64,000 nt of DNA from Helichrysum umbraculigerum. Taxonomy: Eukaryota; Streptophyta; Magnoliopsida; Asterales; Asteraceae. Where the stretch lies: assembly GCA_949592205.1 (NCBI GenBank), contig CATIUR010000003.1:139601259-139665258 (forward strand), written 5' to 3'. The notes below the pieces were generated by a model. That model was given only the letters and a program-made list of their open reading frames with translations, was not told the DNA's origin and ran no database searches. A program made the translations under genes and the position numbers. This document shows positions 12,277 through 25,300 of the stretch, one piece after another. Each line of letters starts with the position of its first letter. Position 1 is the stretch's first letter.

Positions 12277-13725
12277 ATGCCACCAAAACGAAGAATGACT
12301 AAGAATAGTCAACGGACGACTACACCTCCTATCCCTGAAACCACTCCACCATCCAACAATGTGGAAACTACTGAGCAAGTGATTGCAAGACGCATTGCTG
12401 AAGGTATTTCCGAGCGTGAGGCAAGCCAAAACCGCGAGAATGGAATTAATAACAGCGGATCTACCCCTGTTAACACTGAGACACTTGTGAATACCCGCCG
12501 AGGGTGTTCATACAAGACATTTCTGGCTTGTAAGCCCACTACTTTCCGTGGCACCGAGGGTGCTATTGGTATCATTCACTGGATAGAAAAGATGGAATCA
12601 GTGTTAGATATCTGTGATTGTTTACCTGAGTGTATGGTAAAGTATGCCACCTGCACCTTGGCTGACAAGGCGCTAACACGGTGGAACAGTCAACTCCAAT
12701 CCATGGGAAGGGACGCTGCTCACTCCTTGTCATGGGGAGTACTGAAAAACATGATGCTGGAAGAGTTTTGTCCCCCTAGTGAGATGCAGAATGTGGAAAC
12801 TGACTTGTGGGACATTAAGATGATTGGTGCTGATATCACTGGGTACACCACTAAGTTCCAGGAACTAGCACGTCTAGTGCCACACATGGTGACACCTGAG
12901 TACAAACGCATTGAGCGTTACATTTGGGGATTGGCACCGCAAATCAGGAGTTTGGTGACATCGTCCAAACCTGACACATTCAGGAGTGCTGTTACCCTAG
13001 CGCAAAGTCTGACCGATGAAGCAGTCAGGATGGGGACCCTCACTAAGAAAGCTGCTTCGGGTAAGGGTGAATCAAGCACGACTGATGCTGGAAAGTCTGG
13101 AAAAGGGAAACACAAGTGGAATGACCATCAGGGTCTACAGAATAAGAAGCAGGCTGGAACCGCGAAAGCTTACCTTGCCACAACTGCTGAACAAAAGACT
13201 TACTTGGGGAACAAGCCCAAGTGTGGCAAGTGTGAACGTCACCATGATGGTGATTGTACTTTCTGTGAGAATTGCAAACGTTGGGGACATCTGGCCCAAT
13301 ACTGTAGATCGAACCCTACTACTCAAACAAATAAGAATCGACCAGCTAATGAATGTTTCGAATGCGGCGAGCAAGGTCATTTCCGAAACAAGTGCCCAAA
13401 ACTGAACCGCGGCAACCAAAACAATCCGAACCGCAATGCAAACCCGAACAACAACAACCGTGTTAACACCAACAACCAACCAGCTCGAGGTCATGCGTTT
13501 ATTGTTGGAGCACAAGAGGCACGCCAGGACCCCAACACAGTCACTGGTACGTTTCTAGTTAACAACCATTATGCCTCTGTGTTATTTGATTCAGGCGCCG
13601 ATTTGAGCTTTGTGTCTAAGGAATTTAGATCACTATTAGACATTAAATCTTGTAAACTAGACAACAAGTACACTCTAGAACTAGCCGATGGTAGGTTGAT
13701 TGAATCAGGAGAGATGGTACCATGA
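12277..13725 (+). pseudogene. Gag and start of protease, element A
   Basis: The frame starts MPPKRRMTKNS and encodes a retrotransposon Gag, which packages element RNA. The capsid-like region is about residues 75-240 (FLACKPTTFRG, AHSLSWGVLKNMMLEEFCP). Cys-rich zinc-knuckle segments follow: CGKCERHHDGDC, CENCKRWGHLAQYC and the canonical CFECGEQGHFRNKC. The aspartic protease starts in the same frame with LFDSGADLSFVS, holding the catalytic D-S-G. An in-frame TGA at 13723-13725 cuts the frame just after MVP; sequence continues in frame, so this is one broken gag-pro-pol. Confidence 0.85.
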
Positions 13726-16700
13726 TGTACTCTAACATTGGAGGGTCATCCTTTCAAAATAGACTTACTACCGGTTGAGTTGAAAAGCTTTGACATCGTA
13801 GTCGGTATGGACTGGTTGTCGAAGAATCGTGCAGAGATTGTATGTTTTGATAAAATGGTACGTCTACCATTGTTGACTGGAGAAACTTTAGTGATACAAG
13901 GAGATAAGAGGACGAGTGCCATTAAAATGATTAATTGTTTGAAAGCTTGTAAATATCTCCGAAAGGGATATCCAGCATTTTTGGCACATGTTGTAGAGAA
14001 GAAACCCGAAGAGAAATGCTTGGACGACATACCTGTAGTGCGAGACTATCCGGGAGTGTTTCCTGACGATCTTACAGGATTACCACCTCCGAGACAAGTC
14101 GAGTTTTGCATCGATCAGGTTCCCGGAGCTGCACCAATCGCTCGCTCACCTTATCGTCTAGCTCTATCAAAAATGCAAGAACTGTCTACACAGTTGCAGG
14201 AGCTTTTAGATTTGGGATTCATCCGACCGAGCTTTTCACCTTGGGGAGCTCCGGTTTGGTTTGTCAAGAAGAAGGATGGATCCATGCGGATGTGCATTGA
14301 CTACCGAGAGTTGAATAAGGTACCTATCAAGAACCGATATCCGTTACCACGCATTGATGATCTGTTTGATCAGCTACAAGGATCGAGTTACTACTCTAAG
14401 ATCGACCTTCGTTCTGGTTACTATCAACTGAAGGTTCGAGAGGAGGACGTACCAAAAACCGCGTTCAGGACTCGTTATGGTCATTATGAGTTCCTAGTCA
14501 TGCCGTTTGGATTGACTAACGCGCCTGCAGTATTCATGGATCTCATGAACCGAGTGTGCAAAACTTATCTTGATAAGTTTGTCATTGTGTTCATTGATGA
14601 CATATTGATTTACTCAAAAATGAAAGAGGATCACGAACAACACTTGAAACTTATCCTCCAACTACTCGAGAACGAGAAACTGTATGCTAAGTTCTCCAAA
14701 TGTGAATTTTGGATTAAAGAGGTTCATTTCCTTGGTCACGTGATAAATGATAAAGGAATTCATGTGGACCCGTCCAAAATAGAGGTGATCAAAAACTGGG
14801 AAGCTCCAAGGACCCCAACCGAGATTCGACAATTTCTTGGTTTGGCAGCTATTATCGACGATTTATCGAAAACTTTTCAAAGATAGCTCAGTCACTCACC
14901 ACCTTAACTCAGAAAGATAAGAAATTTGAATGGGGAGAGAAACAGGAGAACGCCTTTCAATTATTGAAACAAAAGTTGAGCACCGCACCGATTCTATCTT
15001 TACCTGAGGGAACAGAGAACTTCATCGTTTACTGTGATGCCTCACACCAAGGCTTAGGTTGTGTTCTCATGCAAAACGACAAAGTTATCGCTTATGCATC
15101 TCGTCAATTGAAGATTCACGAAAAGAATTATACAACTCATGACTTAGAGTTGGGAGCAGCCATTTTTGCACTCAAGATTTGGAGACACTACCTATATGGT
15201 ACAAAGTATACGATCTTCACTGACCACAAGAGTTTACAACACATATTCGACCAGAAAGAACTCAACATGAGACAGAGACGTTGGGTCAAATTGCTGAACG
15301 ATTACGACTGTGAGATTAAATATCATCCGGGCAAGGCTAATGTAGTAGCGGATGCTCTGAGTCGTAAAGAGAACGTTAAACCTCGCAGAATTCGAGCTTT
15401 GGTATTGACAATTCACTCGAATCTCATTACTCGAATTCGTGACGCGCAACGAATAGCTTTCACCGCCGAGAGCATGAAAGACGAATCCCTGAAGGGAATG
15501 GAGAAACAGCTCGAAACCAAAGAAAATGGAGTTTTATACTTCATGAATCGAATTTGGGTACCGTGCGACGATGAACTACGCAAGCTGATTTTGGACGAAG
15601 CTCACAAGTCTAACTACTCGATTCATCCTGGTGCAGACAAGATGTACCAAGACGTGAAAGGTTTCTATTGGTGGCCTAACATGAAAAGAGACATCGCTAC
15701 TTATGTCAGCAAGTGTCTAACTTGTTCAAAGATCAAGGTTGAGTATCAAAAACCTTCAGGACTTTTGCAATAACCAGAGATGCCACAATGGAAATGGGAG
15801 CACATAACGATGGACTTTATCACAAAACTACCAAAGACATCAACTGGAGTTGATTCAATATGGGTGATTGTCGATCGATTGACGAAATCAGCCCACTTCA
15901 TTGCTATCAAAGAGACTGACAAACTAGAGAAACTGGAAAAGATCTATATCAAAGAGATCGTTTCTCGACACGGTGTACCGTTGTCCATTATATCTGATAG
16001 AGATAGCATATTCACATCTCGTTTCTGGCAATCATTACAACAGGCTTTAGGTACTCGACTTGACATGAGTACAACCTATCATCCACAAACTGATGGCTAG
16101 AGCGAACGAACGGTTCAAACGCTCGAAGACTTGTTGCGAGCATGTGTGATCGACTTTGGAGGAAACTGGGATACTCATCTCCCACTAGCAGAATTCTCCT
16201 ACGACAACAGTTACCACACCAGTATACAGATGGCGCCATTCGATGCACTGTATGGACGCAAATGCCGATCACCACTCTCTTGGGCAGAGATGGGTGACAG
16301 ACAACTATCCGGACCTGAACTTGTCCAAGAAACCACGGACAAGATATCTCAAGTACTCAACCGATTGAAAACGGCGAGAGACAGACAAAAGAGTTACACC
16401 GATAACCGCCGTAAACCATTGGAATTTCAAGTAGGAAACAAGGTCCTACTTAAAGTATCGCCTTGGAAAGGGATAGCACGGTTTGACAAACGAGGAAAAC
16501 TGAACCCGTGATATGTTGGACCTTTTGAAATCCTTGCCAGGATTGGTCCTGTCGCTTACAAACTCAAATTGCCACAAGAGCTTAGTAACATTCACGACAC
16601 TTTTCACAACAGTAATCTTAAAAAGTGTCTGTCGGACGAAACACTCATCATTCCTCCCGACGAGGTCTTTATTGACTCAAAACTAAATTTTGTGGAGGAA

Positions 16701-16870
16701 CCCATCGAAATAATTGACCGCAAAACCCACAAACTCCGACGCAGTCGGATCAAACTCGTCAAGGTTCGTTGGAACTCGAAGCGTGGTCTTGAGTCTACTT
16801 GGGAACGCAAGGATGAAATGCGAAAGAAATACCCTCAACTTTTCAAAAACGTGACCGAGACTCACGACTC
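13726..16870 (+). pseudogene. Pol of element A (RT, RNase H, integrase, chromodomain-like end)
   Basis: Continues the gag frame. Reverse transcriptase has KKKDGSMRMCIDYRELN, the YSKIDLRSGYYQ segment and the catalytic FIDDILIYSK. RNase H begins FIVYCDASHQGLG and includes FTDHKSLQ. Integrase has its HHCC region near 15610-15735 and the D-D-E core from ITMDFITKLP (about 15805). The tail LVKVRWNSKRGLESTWE resembles a chromodomain. Defects: a frameshift near 14847 at the RT-RNase H border, and in-frame stops at 15771-15773, 16098-16100 and 16509-16511, most explained by C to T changes. The element cannot encode its own mobility. The sequence ends abruptly at about 16876, where it meets element B1. 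Confidence 0.85.
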
Positions 16871-16876
16871 AACTTT

Positions 16877-19800
16877 TCAAAAATCCATAGTGATATGTTC
16901 CCACTTCCACTCTGGAATTTCTAACTGTTTCAATGACCCATACGGTTTCTGGTGTTCAGCTTTAACCTGAGCACAAATATGACACGAACTAAAAAACTGT
17001 ACAATATCGGTTTTCATCGTGGGCCACCAATACAAGGGTTTCAAGTCATTATACATACGGGTACTACCGGGATGAACAGATAAACGTGACTTATGGGCTT
17101 CAGTCAAAATCATATCCCGAATACCACCAATCAGAGGAATCCAAACACGAGACTGGAAAGTCTTTACTCCTCTAGAATCATCAACTAACAAATCTTTTAT
17201 TTTCAACATGACCTCTGACTTTAGATTAGGATCTAATAAAGCTTCTAACTGTGCATCTTTAATTTTATCCACTAAGTCAGAAGAAACATCAACTTTCAAA
17301 TAATAAATGCGATCAGAAGTACCTTTTCGGCTTAACGCATCAGCAACCACGCTTGCCTTTCCTGGATGGTAACGGATTTCACAATCATAATCTTTGATTA
17401 GTTCTAACCACCGTCTCTGACGCATATTCAGTTCTTTCTGAGAAAACATATACTGGAGACTTTTGTGATCTGTACAAATAATACATCTTGTACCATAGAG
17501 ATAATGTCTCCAGATTTTCAGTGTAAACACAACAGCTGCCAGTTCTAAATCATGGGTAGGGTAATTTCTTTCATGCTGTTTCAATTGCCGAGAAGCATAA
17601 GCAATAACTCTGTCTCTCTGCATAAGAACACCACCCAAACCAGCATAGGACGCATCACAATAAACAATAAAATCATCTGAGCCATCTGGCAAAGCTAACA
17701 CAGGTGCCTGACACAATAACTGCTTTAAGGTTTGAAAAGCTGTCTCCTGTGACTCATCCCACTGAAACTTAATATCTTTTCTTGTCAATTTGGTTAACGG
17801 ACCAGCAATCTTTGAAAAGTCTTTAATGAATTTTCTATAATATCCAGCTAGCCCAAGAAAACTTTTAATTTCAGAAGGATTCTTTGGAACATTCCAATTC
17901 ATAACAGCTTCAATTTTAGCAGGATCAACTTTGACACCATCATTACAGATAATATGACCCAGAAACTGTACTTCCCGAATCCAGAACTCACATTTAGAAA
18001 ATTTGGCATACAAGTGTTCTCTTTTCAATGTTTCTAACACTATTCTCAAATGCAATTCATGTTCTGATTCAGATTTAGAGTATACCAAAATATCATCGAT
18101 AAACACAATAACAAATTTATAGAGAAAAGGCCGACAAACACGGTTCATCAAATCCATAAAAACTGCTGGAGAATTAGTCAAACCAAAAGGCATAACCAGG
18201 AATTCAAAATGACCATACCTGGTTCGAAAAGCAGTTTTAGGAATATCCTGTTCACGAACACGAACTTGATGATAACCTGATCTCAAATCAATCTTGGAAT
18301 AGAATGAAGATCCCTGCAACTGATCAAATAAATCGTCTATGCGAGGCAGTGGATATTTATTCTTTACTGTTCTTTTATTCAGTTCCCTATAATCAATACA
18401 CATACTAAAAGACCCATCCTTCTTTTTCACAAACAAAACTGGTGCACCCCAAGGGGAAGAACTAGGTCTAATGAATCCTTTATCCAATAACTCCTGTATC
18501 TGATTCATCATTTCGCGTATTTTAGAAGGAGCTAATCTATAGGGAGCTTTAGCTATAGGCGACGAGCCAGGAACAAGATCAATCTGATATTCAACTTCCC
18601 TAACCGGTGGTAAACCAGGCAGTTCATCGGGAAACACTTCCGGATATTCAGAAACAACCGGAACATCAGAAATGGATTTCTTTTCTAATATCACATCAAT
18701 CACATAAGCCAGGTAAGACTCACAGCCTTTAGACAACGACTTCCTAGCTTTCATCATAGAAAGCAGAGGTATACGCTCACCATCCCTTTCTCCTCGAGCC
18801 ACAACATATGACTCTTCAGAAATTGGGATTCTAATCAGCTTATGGTGGCAATCTATACTAGCTTTAAACTGACTCAACCAATCCATGCCAACAATTACAT
18901 CAAAACTTGGAATCGGCATTAACAGAAACGAAATTGGAAAAGTCTGGCCATCAATTACAATATTAGCTCCAGTCACCGAGGTGGTAACAGGAACTAACTT
19001 GCCACTAACAATCTCTACTTCTAAGGGCTTAGTTATCACAGTAGGAATCAGTTTCAACTTATCACAGAAACACACAGATATAAAAGAGCAGTTTGCTCCA
19101 GAATCAAATAAAACACGTGATGGTACAGAGTTTATAAGAAAAGTACCAGTAATCACATCATCTGTGTGGACAGCTTCATCGACTGTCATCTGAAACGCCC
19201 TACTAGTAGCTGGCGGAGGATTCTTCCGCTTTTGCCCGGAAGATAACGAACTCCCGACCGAAACCGAACCCTGTTTCCCCGCCTTGGGACACTGACCAAC
19301 ACGATGCCCTTCTTTCTTACAATGCCATCACACATAATTAGGAAACTTGCAATTCTTAAACTCATGACCAAGCTCACCACATTTAACACATTTATTTGTC
19401 TGAGGTGTACACGGTCCAGTATGCTTAGACCTGCAAGTACTACACCAGTTGGAACTACCAGAAGAAACACTTTTACTGCCACTGCTTTTCTGGCCCTGTC
19501 GGTTACCCTGCCACCTTTGTTTCCCTTTTCCTGAAGATTCATTTCTGGATTTCTGATCGGATCTATCCTTAGCTGGAAAAACTGAACCTCTCATATCACT
19601 ATCAACTGAACGTGCGAGGTTAAAGGCTTGAGATAAAGTACCTGCTAATCTCACAGTGGTACGATAATTAGAAGGTAAAGCATCAACAAACTGTTCAATT
19701 TTCGTTTTCTCATCAGGAACCCATTGTTGAACAAACCTCAACTTTTCAGTAAACTGAGTTATCAACTCATCCATTGTCATCTTATCAGTCAATTGAAGAT

Positions 19801-20398
19801 TTACAAATTCCCGTCTGATCCGAGCCATTTCAAAATCTGAACAATACTGATTACGAACCGCTTGATGAAATTCGGACCACTGAATAGATTCCTTTTGTTG
19901 CTGGGTCAAATGGCCGGTAATAGAATCCCACCAGACCATTGCATCATCCTTAAGACACTGTACTGCATATGGAACTTTAAACTTTTCCTCACAACAAGTC
20001 ACTTCAAACTTTCTTTCAATGTTTCTCAACCAATTTAAAGTAACAGTCGGATTAGGACTACCAGAGTATTCAGGAGGTTTACTGGCCATAAAGGTCTTGA
20101 AAGAACATGTCTTATTAGTCTGAGGTGAGGGAATAGTACCAAATGGAAAGATAGGTTGTTGAAACCGTTGCTGAGATGACGCAGCTTCAGTTTGTCTTTT
20201 GAATTCTCTAAGGGAAATCAATTCATCTTCCATTTCATGCATATAGTCATCTTGATTTGATTCTTCACCAACACGAGCAGAAGTACCATCATGAGCCGGT
20301 GGTTCACTCTGTATGTGTAAAGGAGGAACATCGGTTCTTGAGGCATTGTTAGGGTTGGCGGTCGTTTGCTCGTTATCTGCCATATCTGTTTTCATCAC
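16877..20398 (-). pseudogene. Gag-pol of copy B1, truncated
   Basis: Gag starts at 20398 (MMKTDMADNEQ) with a capsid region (FMASKPPEYSGSPNPTVTLNW) and zinc knuckles. A TGA replaces the first Cys of the second knuckle near 19328; copy B2 has Cys there. Protease (LFDSGANCSFIS), RT (FIDDILVYSK) and RNase H (FIVYCDASYAGLGG) are then open down to 16877, where the frame ends inside integrase just after EWKWEHITMDF. Functionally it is a dead copy. In RT, B1 reads SFSMCIDY where B2 reads SFRMCIDY, a likely damaging change in a conserved motif. Confidence 0.85.
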
Positions 20399-20556
20399 AA
20401 TAACTCAACAATTGTTAATCGTTAGCACCTAACTACTAACAATTCATAATCAATGCTTAATCCCTTACCAGGAATGTTTGACAAAACATGCTTCAGAATT
20501 GGGATTGAACACTTTACAATGCTCAATTAACCCAAAACTATGCTCTGATACCAACT

Positions 20557-22369
20557 TATAACACCCCTCTTTCTTACACATAAGATACTATTATTTTACT
20601 CGGAAGCGTATGAATTTAAAACATATTTCTATACTGTACATTAATATAATGTACATAAACAGTTACATGTTCCAAACACACCAAATTAAAACTGTTTAGA
20701 AACTACACAAGCCGGGGTATTATATATCACAAAACTAGGTTTATAACAAAACCATATCAGAGTTCACAAGCTGTCAAACTTTCCTTGCAAGCATCCACTT
20801 CCTGATCACCCACATATCAAACATAATCTGCAGGAAGTTAAAATGAGGGATTAGCACGAAGCTAAGTGAATGAATTTATCACACACAATCCAACCTAGCA
20901 TAACAATCTGTTTATAGCAATTAAACGTAAACACATTTCTGTTTCAATTTCAATGAGGATCGGTGGCTCTGGAGATATCATAATACCCGGGGATTCTCCA
21001 AGAACACTTAACGTCAATCTGTATGGCCATTACAGAATAGACCGATAACTATTGGTTATTAAACTCATACACAGGTCTCAAACACAACAGATGAATCAAA
21101 ACCTGTGTAATTCACATAATAACCAAAAATCCAACTACAAGTTGACCTCAATAACAGATACACATAGAATCACATATCACGTAGATTCATAATCAATAAC
21201 ACAGACTAAACAGTCTTATAATCAATCTACGTTTACTTGTCGCAACCAAACGGTTACAACTAAATCGAAAGGTGAGTTCTAAATCCACTCACCGATACCT
21301 TGGTCTTCACAAACTCAGATTCCAAGTATCACTTATCTTTTGGAGAATCTGAGAATCAAGAATCAAATATAAGTTAGTAATAGTATTCACAAACTCATCA
21401 CTTATACTTGAATATAACATATATTAACATTTATAAGCACATTTGCTAGATATATTAACAAACCTAACAAATAACATAATACATTAGTGAATCAATGAAG
21501 TTTGTTAAAAGAAATCATAATCTCTGCATTTTGGTGGAATCCGCCGGATTCCTAATGAATCCGCCGGATTCAAGGGTTGTTTCAGACTCAAATTTGGACC
21601 AGGGTTCTCAAAACCAATCCGGTTGATGAATCCGCCGGATTTAAACCCATTTGACCGGATTCCCAAACCCTTTGACCTGATGAATCCACCGGATTCAAAA
21701 GGAATCCGCCGGATTCCTATTGTTCATCGCAAAACTGCAGAACATGCAACAGCTTGCCCTGTGCGATTTCCATACCCAAAATCACTCATGTTCAGTTGCT
21801 ATAACTAATTTCAAACAACAAGGAACTTCATTTTAACAACAATAACATCAAACAACCTCAATTAATATCACATAATACATACAACTATGAATTTAATCTA
21901 AAAACTCATAATTCATAAAAATACTTACAATTCAAAGATTTCAAGATGATTATGATGATGTTAAGCTTAAAATCTCAGTTCCAATAGCTTGATTTCAGGT
22001 TGTAACTTGATGTTCTTGTTTCTAGGGTTTTTAGATTTTGAGTTTCTAAAAATGGAAAGTGTAGAAAACTTTCCTAAAAGGGAAAGTAAATAGGTCGGCC
22101 AAATCTTTTACCCCGACCCGTATCCACTTAAAACTAGTCCCCTTTCAATCTATTGTCTGGAACCTAAAAACCATTTATCGAGAAACTTATATTATTTTAC
22201 CGTTAACTATAGTAAATTAAAACGACTAATATTTCACTAGTCACAATCCGTTCTGAGACTTATTTAACTAAGTTTCTCAATTAAACAAATAATACCAAGT
22301 AATTTCTAAAACAATTAAATACGCGATTAAAATAATAGAAATTACCAGACCGGTACGGAGGATGTTACA
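20557..22369 (-). repeat. Middle LTR of the B1/B2 tandem
   Basis: On the minus strand it starts TGTAACATCCTCCGTACC and ends GGGGTGTTATA. A polypurine tract (AAGGAGGGGAGAT on minus, about 22371-22384) lies just before its start, so it is a true 3' LTR for B2. The B1 primer-binding site follows at its other end. Its end TTATA differs from the usual CA. Confidence 0.8.
21536..21722. repeat. Cluster of palindromes (AATCCGCCGGATT) in LTR B, copy 1
   Basis: AATCCGCCGGATT occurs four times, with variants such as AATCCACCGGATT and a half-site CCGGATTCC, all within 190 bp. The same cluster sits in the other B LTR at 28103-28289. It stands out from the AT-rich LTR around it. Confidence 0.8.
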
Positions 22370-22381
22370 AATCTCCCCTCC

Positions 22382-25300
22382 TTAAAGAGATTTCGTCCCC
22401 GAAATCTCACCAAGATCAAACAATCCAGGATATCTGGATTTCATAGATTCCTCGGTCTCCCAGGTCAAATTAGAACCTAAACTATGTCTCCATTTCACTA
22501 AAACCATAGGAATTTGTTTCTTCCTAAGTTTAGTAACTTTTCTATCGAGAATTTCAATAGGTTCTTCAACTAATTTCTGGTTCTGGTCGACTTTCAAGTC
22601 TTTCAAAGGGAGAATCTGTGACTGATCTTCAACGTTGCATTTTCTCAAATAACAAATATTGAACGTGCTATGAATACCAGCAAGTTCAGGAGGAAGATCA
22701 AGCATAACCGACTGATCATTAACAACCTGACTGATTCTGAACGGCCCAATGTATCGTGGAGCCAATTTACCACGTTTCCCAAATCTAATAACACCTTTCC
22801 ACGGCGATACTTTATGATAAACTAACTCACCTACAGAGAAAGTCACTGGTCGTCTACGTGGATCTGCATACTGTTTCTGTCTGTCACGTGCAGCTTTTAA
22901 CTTTTCTCGTGTAACTGCCACTTTCTCAGCCGTTATCTGAACAATGTCTGGACCCGCAAACTGTTTCTCACCAGCTTCTAACCAACATGTAGGCGTTCTA
23001 CAACGACGTCCATATAACATCTCATACGGAGGCATACCAATACTGGAATGATAAGAATTATTATATGCAAATTCCACTAACGGTAAATGAGAATCCCAAG
23101 AACCTCCATATTCCAAAACACAAGCCCGTAACATATCCTCAAGCGTCTGAATCGTACGTTCTGACTGACCATCGGTCTGAGGATGATAAGCTGTACTAAG
23201 ATTCACACGTGTACCCAATTCTTGCTGCAAACTCTGCCAGAAATGTGAAATAAACCGAGAATCTCTATCTGACACAATCGACAAAGGAATTCCATGTCTC
23301 GAAACTATTTCATTCACATACAACTGTGCAAGCTTACCAAGAGATGCAGTTTCACTGGTAGCCAGAAAATGAGCACTTTTGGTCAACCGATCAACAATGA
23401 CCCAAATCATATCATTACCTCGAGACGTACGCGGAAGTTTAGTCACAAAATCCATAGTGATATGTTCCCACTTCCACTCTGGAATTTCTAACTATTTCAA
23501 TGACCCATACGGTTTCTGGTGTTCAGCTTTAACCTGAGCACAAATATGACACGAACTAACAAACTGTACAATATCGGTTTTCATCGTGGGCCACCAATAC
23601 AAAGGTTTCAAGTCATTATACATACGGGTACTACCGGGATGAACAGATAAACGTGACTTATGGGCTTCAGTCAAAATCATATCCCGAATACCACCAATCA
23701 GAGGAATCCAAACACAAGACTGGAAAGTCTTTAATCCTCTAGAATCATCAACTAACAAATCTTTTCTTTTCAACATGACCTCTGACTTTAGATTAGGATC
23801 TAATAAAGCTTCTAAATGTGCATCTTTAATTTTATCCACTAAGTCAGAAGAATCATCAACTTTCAAATAATAAATGCGATCAGAAGTACCTTTTCGGCTT
23901 AACGCATCAGTAACCACGCTTGCCTTTCCTGGATGGTAACAGATTTCACAATCATAATCTTTGATTAGTTCTAACCACCGTCTCTGACGCATATTCAGTT
24001 CTTTCTGAGAAAACATATACTGGAGACTTTTGTGATCTGTACAAATAATACATCTTGTACCATAGAGATAATGTCTCCAGATTTTCAGTGTAAACACAAC
24101 AGCTGCCAGTTCTAAATCATGGGTAGGGTAATTTCTTTCATGCTGTTTCAATTGCCGAGAAGCATAAGCAATAACTCTGTCTCTCTGCATAAGAACACCA
24201 CCCAAACCAGCATAGGACGCATCACAATAAACAATAAAATCATCTGAGCCATCTGGCAAAGCTAACACAGGTGCCTGACACAATAACTGCTTTAAGGTTT
24301 GAAAAGCTGTCTCCTGTGACTCATCCCACTGAAACTTAATATCTTTTCTTGTCAATTTGGTTAACGGACCAGCAATCTTTGAAAAGTCTTTAATGAATTT
24401 TCTATAATATCCAGCTAGCCCAAGAAAACTTTTAATTTCAGAAGGATTCTTTGGAACATTCCAATTCATAACAGCTTCAATTTTAGCAGGATCAACTTTG
24501 ACACCATCATTACAGATAATATGACCCAGAAACTGTACTTCCCGAATCCAGAACTCACATTTAGAAAATTTGGCATACAAGTGTTCTCTTTTCAATGTTT
24601 CTAACACTATTCTCAAATGCAATTCATGTTCTGATTCAGATTTAGAGTATACCAAAATATCATCGATAAACACAATAACAAATTTATAGAGAAAAGGCCG
24701 ACAAACACGGTTCATCAAATCCATAAAAACTGCTGGAGCATTAGTCAAACCAAAAGGCATAACCAGGAATTCAAAATGACCATACCTGGTTCGAAAAGCA
24801 GTTTTAGGAATATCCTGTTCACGAACACGAACTTGATGATAACCTGATCTCAAATCAATCTTGGAATAGAATGAAGATCCCTGCAACTGATCAAATAAAT
24901 CGTCTATGCGAGGCAGTGGATATTTATTCTTTACTGTTCTTTTATTCAGTTCCCTATAATCAATACACATTCTAAAAGACCCATCCTTCTTTTTCACAAA
25001 CAAAACTGGTGCACCCCAAGGGGAAGAACTAGGTCTAATGAATCCTTTATCCAATAACTCCTGTATCTGATTCATCATTTCGCGTATTTCAGAAGGAGCT
25101 AATCTATAGGGAGCTTTAGCTACAGGCGACGAGCCAGGAACAAGATCAATCTGATATTCAACTTCCCTAACCGGTGGTAAACCAGGCAGTTCATCGGGAA
25201 ACACTTCCGGATATTCAGAAACAACCGGAACATCAGAAATGGATTTCTTTTCTAATTTCACATCAATCACATAAGCCAGGTAAGACTCACAGCCTTTAGA

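Noticed and set aside
19186..19542. Hydrophobic or basic frames opposite the B1/B2 gag and protease, on both strands
   Set aside because: They are alternative frames of the retrotransposon gag and protease and appear identically at the matching place in the second copy.
21540..21720. Palindrome cluster as a CRISPR array
   Set aside because: Units are too short, spacers are irregular, and the cluster is repeated in both LTRs of a plant retrotransposon.
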